Assembly: GCA_028673005.1 (NCBI GenBank)
Contig: CM054115.1
Span: 53,271,738 to 53,335,737, forward strand
Origin: Tanypteryx hageni
Taxonomy: Eukaryota; Arthropoda; Insecta; Odonata; Petaluridae
Reading direction: 5' to 3'
DNA: 64,000 nucleotides
Numbering within the stretch: the stretch's first letter is position 1; each line of letters starts with the position of its first letter. The position numbers and the translations under genes are program-made. Shown here piece by piece: positions 51,301 to 57,070 of this stretch. The notes below the pieces were generated by a model. It was not told the origin of the DNA. It did not search any database and was given only the letters and a program-made list of their open reading frames with translations.

Positions 51301-52537
51301 TTCTCTCGTGATATAGTTTTCCGTAAAAATATTCAATCGTTTATATCATCAAGGAGTATTTATACTCTGGATACAAATATAATTATATACGAAGCGGCGA
51401 TAATGAGAATCTTGCCAGCGAGAAAACTGATTCTGGTTGGAAATGTTAGTGTCTATAATATTTTATTCCCCTTAGTTACTGTTTTATAATCGAACGTTCC
51501 TGGAAAATAATATATCGAACCATAATCTTACGATGTTCAACCGCTTTCGGATCTCAATCGAAAAATTTTAGATTCCCAGCAACCCGCGCGTAAATAAGTG
51601 CAGAAGATAGCGAAGCGGAAAGGATAAGAAAATTTGCGCTTATGGACTCCGATAGTCCACAAGAGAGGAGAGAGAAGAGGATCGTTGAACGCTGGTTCAG
51701 TTGGAAGTTCAGCGGGCTCAAAATCAGGTTGTTTACAGCTGTTATAAACGATCAAAGGCGTTTCAAATCTTTCTTATAGTTTTTACAAACAATCGGTGTC
51801 TGCATCAGAACTTTGCTAATAATAATAATTCATGCTATAAAGAAAATGCTTTTTGCAGGGAAGCATCTATGGATGGATCTATGGGTGTGATGTCCAACCT
51901 GCGGCCCGCGAAGCTAGGATGAAAAAACAATCCGAAAAATGTAACACAAATTCGAACACTTTTATGAAAATTCTGGTAATAAACCTTTTAAAAGCGAAAT
52001 GTTAACCGTAATAACCTCATTTAGAATTGATTTTCACTTATATGGCCCCTCAAAACGTGTAGGTAACTTCCGATTTACACTCGATTCCGTTCCGCCGAAG
52101 AATTGACAACTTCCAAAGCGGCCGAAGGATTCGCAACCATCGACGAGGCCCGCCATGTAGAGAGGTTGGACCTCACTGGGTTAGAATCAAGGCGCCCTAT
52201 GTTATTTGCTCTGCAATTTTTTCCTCGCTTGCTTCGTCTACTACCTCTCCGTCCGTCCCACTCGTGTCACAAACTCACCCGGATCTTCCGAGAGGACGTC
52301 TGACACCTTTATTTCCACATCATTGAGGACTAGGTGGAGACAGGTGGGAGGCGGGAAGAGGGTGCTCGAATGCCCCCTGCACACAGTTTGGGCGGGACGG
52401 GAGAGGTCATCCCTTATGACCCACGCGTTCTCCGAATGCAGCCGCGGGTCAGAAGCAGCTTCTCTCCACAATCGGCATACTCTGCTAGCTACTATGCGGT
52501 CCGACAGGGAGACGTAGCTGAGGATGTGCGTCACAAC
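21012..52537 (-). CDS. F-box / leucine-rich-repeat protein, 9 visible exons, 5' exon missing
   Basis: Predicted substrate-recognition subunit of an SCF (Skp1-Cullin-F-box) ubiquitin ligase. The F-box should bind Skp1 and the C-terminal LRRs should bind a target. Exons on the minus strand are 52537-52279, 46559-45636, 31227-30903, 28876-28603, 25830-25521, 24728-24471, 23781-23672, 23169-23026 and 21314-21012. They sum to 2907 bases (968 residues plus stop), and all splice phases match. The first visible exon has the F-box core (VTHILSYVSLSDRIVASRVC). The other exons contain cysteine-type LRRs with repeated xxLxxLDLSxC and ITDAG signatures, as in FBXL and AMN1 proteins. A polar Ser/Lys/Asp-rich stretch of about 150 residues interrupts the LRRs. 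The F-box exon has no ATG ahead of VVTHIL, so the start exon lies upstream and was not recognised. The orthologue was not assigned. A possible AATAAA lies at 20700-20695. Confidence 0.9.
21340..21460. mobile_element. Small hAT-like miniature element next to a splice acceptor
   Basis: Terminal inverted repeats CAGGGATGGAAATA and its complement TATTTCCATCCCTG enclose 121 bp. The flanks are CAAAAGAG and CAACAGAG (7 of 8 match). It lies in the last intron of the F-box gene, 26 bp from the last exon. Confidence 0.65.
23026..23169 (-). CDS. F-box/LRR exon
   Basis: Exactly 48 codons, phase 0 at both ends. Encodes VSDVGLSFLSEYNPSLETLL and LAFCPGITDAGVEYVV, then LPRLKHLDLQ. The acceptor is TTAATTTCAG and the donor TTACAG|GTAATA. 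It is a textbook cysteine-type LRR pair. Confidence 0.93.
23672..23781 (-). CDS. F-box/LRR exon
   Basis: A 110-base exon encoding LQELDLSRCFCITDLSLKYA and ELRQLNLSHCLH, one and a half classical LRRs. The acceptor is TTTTTGTTTAG and the donor CTGCAT|GTACGA (phase 0). The donor is unusual but gives the right frame into the next exon. Confidence 0.9.
23965..24240. repeat. Head-to-head pair of Penelope-like tails
   Basis: Two related segments in opposite orientation share GAAACGTCGAGTCAAAATGC (minus) and GAAACGTTGAGCCAAAATGC (plus), then similar GCTTCTCC...GGCNTTCCAACAATGCT. The minus-strand copy has CTGAAGA, a GCCC/GGGC stem and GAAAC, a signature also seen beside the GIY-YIG frame near 56580. 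Confidence 0.6.
24471..24728 (-). CDS. F-box/LRR exon, linker
   Basis: Encodes EHPPSLGGVPQISSNPHHIS, a Lys/Glu-rich helix (EEKWEKMIRENSDDTSSFEE) and ends NSVVNLTG. It has no LRR pattern and looks like a charged linker between two LRR blocks. The acceptor is ATTTTTCAG and the donor ACAG|GTCAGA. Phase 1 at both ends fits its neighbours. Confidence 0.82.
25521..25830 (-). CDS. F-box/LRR exon
   Basis: Begins PMERPSLRRLYASELSSGTG and continues with LRRs ITHLDLGSWSV and LKSLQILRLSGADGLTDAGL. The acceptor is TTTCTTTCAG and the donor GGATG|GTAAGT. Phase 0 in, phase 1 out. Confidence 0.9.
26163..26523 (+). pseudogene. hAT-like transposase relic (DUF4371 region)
   Basis: Reads QFFQKKHMEELKQHVFDKQL, KKNGEMLKRLIDIVCFLGEH, ELDFCGYDKSSD and then, after a one-base frame change, VNKGDFVNLVE, a stop, and VAKYEKTLGNHLKHSTVFHS. 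This matches the DUF4371 region of hAT-like (zinc-finger MYM/TTF-type) transposases. It is broken, and sits in an intron of the F-box gene. Confidence 0.75.
27930..28115 (-). repeat. Possible SINE-like remnant
   Basis: The minus strand contains AGTCCCGGGTTCGATTCC, a good pol III B box, next to a tail reading CCGATTTTCATGAAACTTGG, common in retroposon ends. No A box or target duplication was confirmed. Confidence 0.3.
28603..28876 (-). CDS. F-box/LRR exon
   Basis: Encodes two or three LRRs: LTELDMSLCPRLTDSALEEI, LRSLALRRCAALTDAGVSSL, and LEKIDISECCQVTASGLLAG. The frame requires the acceptor GGTGGAG|C at 28877-28878 rather than the CACAG eleven bases further in, which would break the frame. 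The donor is AAAG|GTGAAT (phase 0). Confidence 0.9.
29516..29677. repeat. 59-bp fold-back made of SINE-tail module
   Basis: Arms 29516-29574 and 29619-29677 are near-perfect inverted repeats around a 44-bp loop. Each arm carries GGTATCTCCAATAG and the AAAAAACCAGAT motif. Related segments occur at 42745-42812, 45425-45545 and in the SINE at 49887-50125. Confidence 0.8.
30903..31227 (-). CDS. F-box/LRR exon
   Basis: Encodes VQQVPADPAGRDAEPEKEDG, then VLTFQNVLRYFRRRKRQGGK, then LRR-like LYRLSLGHTLVDNASLCELA and LRSLHLRACEQISTLPL. Phase 1 in, phase 2 out (GACAG|GTAGTT). The pogo/Tigger element lies about 200 bases upstream in the preceding intron. Confidence 0.88.
31666..34080 (-). pseudogene. 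Tigger-like (pogo family) transposase pseudogene
   Basis: A DDE transposase related to Tigger-derived proteins. In order on the minus strand there are an N-terminal HTH remnant (near 33950, LPVSMINMIVKNRKAIEKF), then IYNADETGLL, then NLQPHKTLTIQGESCHGGKR (32401-32703), then KILLFVDQCATYLRNTLHLG and VIFFSPNCTNHLQPLG (32122-32385), and a C-terminal piece (31666-31986). A frameshift lies near 32637. The last catalytic Asp of the LQPLD motif is Gly here, stops interrupt the frame, and an insertion splits it. Not functional. Confidence 0.85.
32711..33631. mobile_element. TA-flanked element inserted in the Tigger transposase
   Basis: Imperfect terminal repeats CCGTATCAGCCCGGATAGAA and CTGTATCTGCCCGAATACAA (complement), TA on both sides, 921 bp, no reading frame. 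It interrupts the transposase between its HTH and DDE parts. Confidence 0.7.
34785..35421 (+). repeat. Hairpin-ended dispersed repeat, copy 2
   Basis: Same order of blocks as the copy at 8710: AAATAAACTTATGTGGGCAA, ACTTTCTCCATAT, CACCCACTTCCGG, GACAGACACACAGACATC, then a terminal hairpin ending TATATGGAGAAAGT. Inserted within the Tigger-like transposon. Confidence 0.85.
36730..36900. repeat. Possible retroposon fragment with GTCTGTCCGTC tract
   Basis: Contains CTGTCCGTCTGTCGGACCAT then CCGTCCGTCC, a tract that often lies near retroposon ends. No borders could be fixed. Confidence 0.3.
37515..39012. mobile_element. 1.5-kb DNA transposon with GGCCTTGGCTACACGAG termini
   Basis: Left end GGCCTTGGCTACACGAGTGA and right end (complement) GGCCTCAGCCACATGAGTGA form about 30-bp inverted repeats. 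The flanks are GTA and TTA, consistent with a 3-bp target of the PIF/Harbinger type. No intact transposase seen. Class is inferred from ends only. Confidence 0.6.
40344..40689. repeat. Fold-back element with internal palindromes
   Basis: Outer inverted repeats TTGGACGGCTTTAATATAAA and its complement, about 42 bp (40344-40386 and 40648-40689). Inside are two 31-bp palindromes (40439-40469 and 40496-40526) that are exact reverse complements of each other, each built on AAGTGATATCTAG, plus a third half at 40625. The segment AAAAGGAACCA(A/G)(G)CACC recurs after about 172 bp, a tandem duplication. Confidence 0.85.
41708..42259. mobile_element. TA-flanked miniature transposon (CAGTGG termini)
   Basis: Ends CAGTGGATCCCTTTTATTTG and (complement) CAGTGGGTCCCTGGTATTTG, flanked by TA. 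552 bp, no transposase. Pogo/Tigger-type organisation. Confidence 0.75.
42745..42812. repeat. SINE-tail module hairpin
   Basis: CTCAGGTATCTCCAATAG and TGTGGCTATTGAGATACC face each other, the same module as at 29516-29677 but more diverged. Confidence 0.55.
42920..44475. mobile_element. TA-flanked transposon (CCATATTTC termini)
   Basis: Ends CCATATTTCTCAGCATATAA and (complement) CCATATTTCGTGGCACATAA, TA on both sides, 1.56 kb. Near 43930-43970 there is an inserted-looking tail CTCGCCCCAAATAAAGATCA followed by AATCAATCAATCA, which resembles a retroposon 3' end. No coding sequence recognised. Confidence 0.65.
45425..45545. repeat. Fold-back of SINE-tail module
   Basis: ATACCTGTATCTGGACTACA and TTTTTGTAGCCAAAATACAG with AGATCTGG and GATGATGG form an imperfect inverted repeat. 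It lies 91 bases downstream of the large F-box/LRR exon, in the following intron. Confidence 0.55.
45636..46559 (-). CDS. Large F-box/LRR exon with polar insert
   Basis: A 924-base exon, phase 1 at both ends. It opens GSDTSEGNECQSPEAQFWEQ, then one LRR (LRSLWLNCCEASERAFPILL). A long Ser/Lys/Asp-rich stretch without LRR features follows, then another LRR (LPELRELRLASNRYLSDALF and LESLSLSGCHVTF). The acceptor is CACTCACCCCAG and the donor GAAGAG|GTAAGG. The insert is probably disordered and a candidate for phosphorylation; that is inference from composition. Confidence 0.9.
46601..46966. mobile_element. Possible hAT-like element (GGGGTGGGCAAACTAC)
   Basis: Starts AGGGGTGGGCAAACTAC and ends AGTTTGCTCAACCA, weak inverted ends typical of hAT miniature elements. 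No target duplication could be confirmed. Confidence 0.35.
48310..48816 (+). pseudogene. LINE reverse-transcriptase C-terminal remnant
   Basis: Reads RRVLCCRAMDLNLKMRILNC, a stop, then ALRKDFENKIRAFEYWCSRR, MNRISWKSIKTNATLLK, a stop, and MRYIGHGDDFPQLKMLTEGK with RRPRGRRRKEYTDDIIEWRR. This is the characteristic end of non-LTR retrotransposon polyproteins (RAFEMWCYRRMLRISW, GHxLR, GRRR). Two in-frame stops. Lies in the first visible intron of the F-box gene, opposite strand. Confidence 0.85.
49887..50125 (+). mobile_element. tRNA-headed SINE
   Basis: A tRNA-like head with an A-box-like GGGGTGGTTAGCGTG and a perfect B box GGGTTCGAATCC, followed by an unrelated body and the tail module CGTAGGCAAAATGCGCATCT, TTTTATGGCCATTGGAGATA. 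The same tail occurs alone in the fold-backs at 29.5, 42.7 and 45.4 kb. Confidence 0.75.
50731..51040. mobile_element. hAT-type miniature element (GCGGCCCGC family) with exact 8-bp target duplication
   Basis: Ends CGGGTGGATAACCTACGGCC and (complement) CAGGGATTGGTAAACTTTTC, flanked by identical GTATAAAA (50723-50730 and 51041-51048). Related to 51880-52177 and to the fragment at 90-176. Confidence 0.8.
51109..51180 (+). tRNA. tRNA-Gly-like gene or pseudogene
   Basis: 72 bases folding as a cloverleaf. The acceptor TGCTACG pairs with CATAGCA with one mismatch, the D arm is AGTTCAGGGGTAGAAT, the anticodon stem TCCGC/GTGGA pairs, and the T arm is GACCCGGGTTCAATTCCCGG. A pol III terminator TTTTTT follows at 51184. 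The body is closest to tRNA-Gly(GCC), but the anticodon loop is CCGGCAA: anticodon GGC (Ala-type) and C instead of U at position 33. Probably a pseudogene or diverged copy. Confidence 0.6.
51880..52177. mobile_element. hAT-type miniature element (GCGGCCCGC family)
   Basis: Contains GATGTCCAACCTGCGGCCCG at one end and AGAGGTTGGACCTCACTG at the other. It is related along its length to 50731-51040. It ends about 100 bases downstream of the F-box exon donor. The target duplication is not clear. Confidence 0.65.
52279..52537 (-). CDS. F-box exon
   Basis: Encodes VVTHILSYVSLSDRIVASRV and then CRLWREAASDPRLHSENAWV, matching the F-box consensus after its usual LPxE start. It ends LSEDPG at a strong donor G|GTGAGT (phase 1). 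The acceptor is TATTCCTCCAG. GC content and CpG are much higher than in the introns. The LPxE part and start codon must come from an upstream exon. Confidence 0.9.
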
Positions 52538-52679
52538 CTGGAGGAATAGAAGTAGGATATATAATCAGTCCTGGATAGAAATGGGGAAACCTCGATTTTA
52601 GCGAATTTAGCTAAAAAAAACTATCTCGAAATCGATTTCAGGATCTAGGAAAGGGGTCTGAAACTTGAATAATTACAAT

Positions 52680-53300
52680 ATATGTATATCTCACGGTAAA
52701 TGTGCGTAGTCCGGTAAATGTGTATGTTTCCCGGTAAATGTGCACCGAGTTTGATAAATGTAAGTATAACATACTTTCACCGATTGGATTGGGGAAATGT
52801 ACACATTTACACTGGTAAATATAGATAAACGTCGCAACACAGACCACAACTTGGCGGCGTCGCGAACAGCTGTTGCAGTTTAGAAGTACGGTAAATGTGC
52901 GTTCTCCAGTAAATGTGTATATTTCGTGGTAAATGTGCACAACTAAATTTGGTAAATTTTACTCGGCCCCACCGGGTTGGGTAGGTTAGTTGAAGTGTTT
53001 TTGGTTCCTCCTCACGTTCACTGTGTTCCCCCCTCAGGTTGGGAAGCGTTCATCTTAATATATACCAGTGGAGCCGAACCCTTTTATTATCAATTAACGT
53101 AATTATTAAATTGTAGCATTTCTCATTCTTACTTATTTCCGCATTTACCAAGGCACATCGGTAAAAGTGCACATTTACCGAGAAATGTACGGATAATACG
53201 TATTTCTGAAAACTTAAATTTACATTTACCGAGCTTGGTGGTAAATGTGCACATTTATCGGTAAATTTACACATTTTCCGATTAGGTACCTTTACCGTAA
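52680..53300. repeat. Cluster of GGTAAATGTGCAC motifs on both strands
   Basis: About fifteen copies or near copies of GGTAAATGTGCAC occur in 620 bases. Those in the first half are mostly on the plus strand (near 52695, 52711, 52731, 52889, 52928). Those in the second half are mostly inverted or paired (near 53145-53180 and 53220-53290). Spacing is irregular. No reading frame explains it. It lies 140 bases upstream of the F-box exon. Confidence 0.85.
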
Positions 53301-53789
53301 CATATAATACATATGGGGGGCGCATGTCGTAATAATAAACGTTAAGCATCTGAACTGAAAGACACTCGACTCAATGTGGTATATCATTTAATTAAGAACA
53401 AATTACCAGATAACCCTTATTTTTAAGCATTATTGAATTGTTTCTCATCTCTTTGTCATTGCATTGTTGTCCTATTCACGCTTTCTCTTCCACCTACTTG
53501 AAGTAGAACCAAGGTAATGAGGGAGCCGCACATTTTGAACTGGCGAGTCACGTATTTATGTATTTATGGCCAATCAATCCCTTGGATTATTAAATGCGGG
53601 AAACGTGTTTGGGACCCCCTGATCTAGACTATATCACACACGTCGACACTTCATGACTCTAATTTTGGTAAACTAGGATTTGGCGGTTCAAGACATAATT
53701 GCAGAGCTCACCTTGCGTTTGAAATCAATTTGAAAAACTTGGTCTCCGCGCTTCTGGTTTTTCCAACCTTTATACGGAAATTGAAGAAG

Positions 53790-54150
53790 CCGTTTTTTAT
53801 TTTCTCATATACGAGTATATTGAGAAAGTATTGTAACCGTGAAAAATTCGACATCGAGATTTTGATGGAAATACACATTTAGGTGTTACCGAGTCCATAA
53901 AAGTGGTTTTCGTCATGTCGTCTGTCTTTCGGTCTGTTCGCTGTTCTAGGGCCCAAACGCGTACATAAAATCGAATGATGTCTCGTATTTATGCAATATA
54001 TCATCTTTTGCAGACCCAATTTTGATAAAAATGATATTGCCCAAAAATAAAGGGCAGTTTATTCTTGGCGATTTTTAGGAAAATTTAATTTACTCAAAAA
54101 TAGCTCAAGAGAATTTAATTAAAATCAATCCAATTGTAGATCCTGATGTC
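53790..54150 (-). repeat. Second hairpin-ended repeat family (copy in reverse)
   Basis: Hairpin CTCATATACGAGTATATTGAG, followed by AATTCGACATCGAGATTTTG, GGAAATACACATTTAGG, GAGTCCATAAAAGTGG and GTCGTCTGTCTTTCGGTCTG. The order matches the reversed end of the repeats at 8710, 34785 and 55663, but the sequence is clearly diverged. Confidence 0.7.
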
Positions 54151-54179
54151 ACAAATAATATTACGTAAGCCATATATCT

Positions 54180-55660
54180 TTATAAATCACTATATGGCGT
54201 CCAGTGACATTACAATGTACGCTAAGCTACCTTACCTAAGTCCTATGACGTCACGCTTCCGCCGCGATCCACCCAAACTGTTAAACTAAATCGAATGATA
54301 CATCATATTCGTGGATAATATCATTCATAATATACACTCTGTAGAGATGAACTATATTGCGCAACAACTAAGGGTACTTCATTCTATTGCGCGTCTCACG
54401 AAGTCTGTGCAGTACGGGCTCTTAGGGGAGATCTCTCTCTCTCTTTCCCGTGTATTTTCCCCTATACATCTATCTCTCTCTAAAGCTAGCCTCGCCGCAG
54501 CCCCTCTCAATTCGTCGATCCGAGTATCAAGATTAAAAATCACATTAAAATACTAAATATTGCTCTGTTTTCGTTCTTTTTAAGATTTTTTTTATTTCGC
54601 AGAGAAAATATATTGTTTTATCGTACTAAACAATAATCACAATTTTAAAATGAAAGGAAATCACTCAAAGCTTGTAATAACAAAATAATCTTCGCTGTTT
54701 CGGCAGTGAAAACTTCCAAAATACTAAAACTGCAATATCTCTTCCCCTTTATGTCCAATGTCAACCAAATTTTTCGTGTTACTTGTCATATGGTTCAAAT
54801 GGCAGAAAGTTGTTTTATAAGTGGTATATGTTTCAATTTTAAACTTAAAAAAATTAAAAATCATCGCCATCACTCGAAAATTTCGAAATATGACACGATA
54901 TTTTGAGTCTCTGGCTAACTTACGTTCTATGATATTAAGATGGTACAATGAGCGAATGAAATGATCAGCGATGTTGAAATATTTATTCGGTTTTTATTTT
55001 GAGAAGATATGTTGTGCGGTTTGCCTGAAAATGGCTTTAATATCCAAGAAAATCTCGTTTTATGGTGTGTGTTCGATCAAATTATATCGTATAGTTTCAA
55101 ATACTCCATCGCACGAAACGCGCCTATTTGTGATACACTGTACAGTTTCCTAACTTGTTAACTTCGCTTAAAGGTCCAATATGATTTAGTAGTATTTTTT
55201 AGTTGAAATATGTTTGGCTGTTTTTATAAGCACAGAAGGGTTTTGGAAATACTCTATTTGGGGTTGCGAACTCGGATCTTTTCTTCATCTTACACTGCTT
55301 ATTCTACACCAGTGGTATTTAAAGTATAGTACTATTACTCAAATTGGTACCAGAAGGATCTGAAAGTGGCACTAGCAAAATCTTGGTATTATCTTAGATA
55401 TCTCATATACCACGATCCCTCATCTCTTCTACTCTCACTTTCATTAAATTGCTTAAATAAACTATTTGGTAACTCTCCAGAGTAAGTGTACATTTTCCCA
55501 CTTTGGCGCAATGATTCTGAAGATATTTTTTAGGGCAACTAATTTGATGAAATTTTCCAAAGGGTACATGCAAAAAAGTTTGAATAGCACTGCCTATCGA
55601 TTTATTTCTCTCATGTTAATGCGATGTATTTTTCAGCTCTTCGCTTATTCGACTTACATT
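54180..55660. other. No gene or clear repeat seen
   Basis: Mixed sequence. A CRE-like TGACGTCA lies at 54246 and a TCTCTC tract near 54435. Open frames are short and uncharacterised. Confidence 0.45.
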
Positions 55661-55889
55661 TAAAATAAACAGATGTGAGCAACACATGACTTTCTCCATA
55701 TTTACATGGCAAATTACATGTTGTTAGCTCTGGGATCGTTGTCAATATTTACTTCCGGTTGACAATTAAGAAAAGAAAAAGGAGCGTTACTAAGACGTAA
55801 CTAATCGTCAATTGTTAACAATAGTTTTCGGTAGGTGGCGTGGCGGTGGCAGCTAAAAATATAAGATATCTCTTAAACAATGCATTATA

Positions 55890-56480
55890 TTGTTATATAT
55901 ATTATATATACTTGGTTTTGATCACAATTTAATCAATAAATTAATAAGGAAACACAATCTTAAAAAAACGTTGTCCAACTCCACCACCTTCAAACTTGAC
56001 AACAATAAAGCCAACAAATATATAAAACTACCGTATTGTCCCATATTAAACAGAGGCTTGAATAAAATTTTCAAACATAAGAATTGCACAATAACATACA
56101 CGAACCCACATAGTTTGAAAAATTTACTAGATAGCACTAAGGACAGAACGGAGAATTTGAACAAGTCCGGAATTTATAAAATACAATGTTCACATTGCAA
56201 TTTAATGTACATAGAACAAACTAGACGTAAACTAATAACACGATTTAAAGAACACTTAGCCCATTACAAACACAATCGGTTTGAGAAATCAAGTGTAGCC
56301 ACTCATATCCTCGAAACTGGACATAGTATACACATAGAGGACTTAACATTGTTAACTTCAGCCAATCATTCACTTAACTCGTTAGAAAATCTTCATATCT
56401 ATAAAAACAGAAACAATGTTATGAACACAGATACTGATTTTAACAAAACTTTATACAAATTGACCGAACTTGACGCATAA
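55890..56480 (+). CDS. GIY-YIG endonuclease part of a Penelope-like element
   Basis: 196 codons without a stop. The N-terminal two thirds (RKHNLKKTLSNSTTFKLDNN and CPILNRGLNKIFKHKNC) matches the linker of Penelope-like polyproteins. The GIY-YIG domain reads SGIYKIQCSHCNLMYIEQTR, followed by RFKEHLAHYKHNRFEKSSVA and THILETGHSI. The second motif is YIE instead of YIG, which may harm nuclease activity. The RT domain is absent, so it is a remnant, but the frame is recent enough to be open. Confidence 0.8.
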   Translation: MLYILYILGFDHNLINKLIRKHNLKKTLSNSTTFKLDNNKANKYIKLPYCPILNRGLNKIFKHKNCTITYTNPHSLKNLLDSTKDRTENLNKSGIYKIQCSHCNLMYIEQTRRKLITRFKEHLAHYKHNRFEKSSVATHILETGHSIHIEDLTLLTSANHSLNSLENLHIYKNRNNVMNTDTDFNKTLYKLTELDA

Positions 56481-56663
56481 AATTCTTTTCGTCCCTCATT
56501 TGTTTTTCGTTCTTCGTTTTAAACCTCTCCTCTAACTTTGTCGCAGTTGAACCTTGTTCACTGCCAAGGCAGGTTCTCCCCTGAAGATGCCCACTTAGTG
56601 GGCGAAATGCATAGGGCTTACCCTACAATTTTTTTTTGGCTTAAGGAGTTTTATACAACTGTT
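55891..56663 (+). mobile_element. Truncated Penelope-like element
   Basis: Inserted between copies of CAATGCATTATAT (55878-55890 and 56664-56676). Holds one frame (55890-56480) and an unusual 3' part with CTGAAGATGCCCACTTAGTG then GGCGAAATGC. Truncated at the 5' side, so the reverse transcriptase is missing. Confidence 0.85.
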
Positions 56664-57070
56664 CAATGCATTATATGGAAAAATGTTTCAAACAAAAGTT
56701 GTAGAAAATGAAATTTCCTACAACTTTTATTCCAATACATTTATCAAATATTAAAGCAAATATTTCAAAATAACGGATGTGACAAGAGTAAACACCCACT
56801 TCCGGTCGACCAATTTTTACCAAAAACTAATCAGATCTTCTAACTTTTATAAAAATGTTAAATATAAAATTTTGCATTGACTTGATTAATAGTTTTTGAG
56901 TTAGAGCGCCCACAAAAATCTATCACATACAGACAAACAGACATCGTCGAGAAAATAGTCAAAACGTGTTCAGGGGACTTTAAAACATGTATTTCCGTTG
57001 AAATCTCGAATTCGATTTTTTTCATGAAAACGATACTTTCTCTATACTTCGTATATGGAGAAAGTAAAAA

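Larger units (their letters stand above)
55663..57070 (+). repeat. Hairpin-ended dispersed repeat, copy 3, split by an insertion
   Basis: Blocks as in the other two copies. Left part 55663-55890, right part 56664-57070, ending in hairpin ACTTTCTCTATAC / GTATATGGAGAAAGT (57034-57065). The 773 bp between are a Penelope-like insertion flanked by a 13-bp duplication. Confidence 0.88.
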
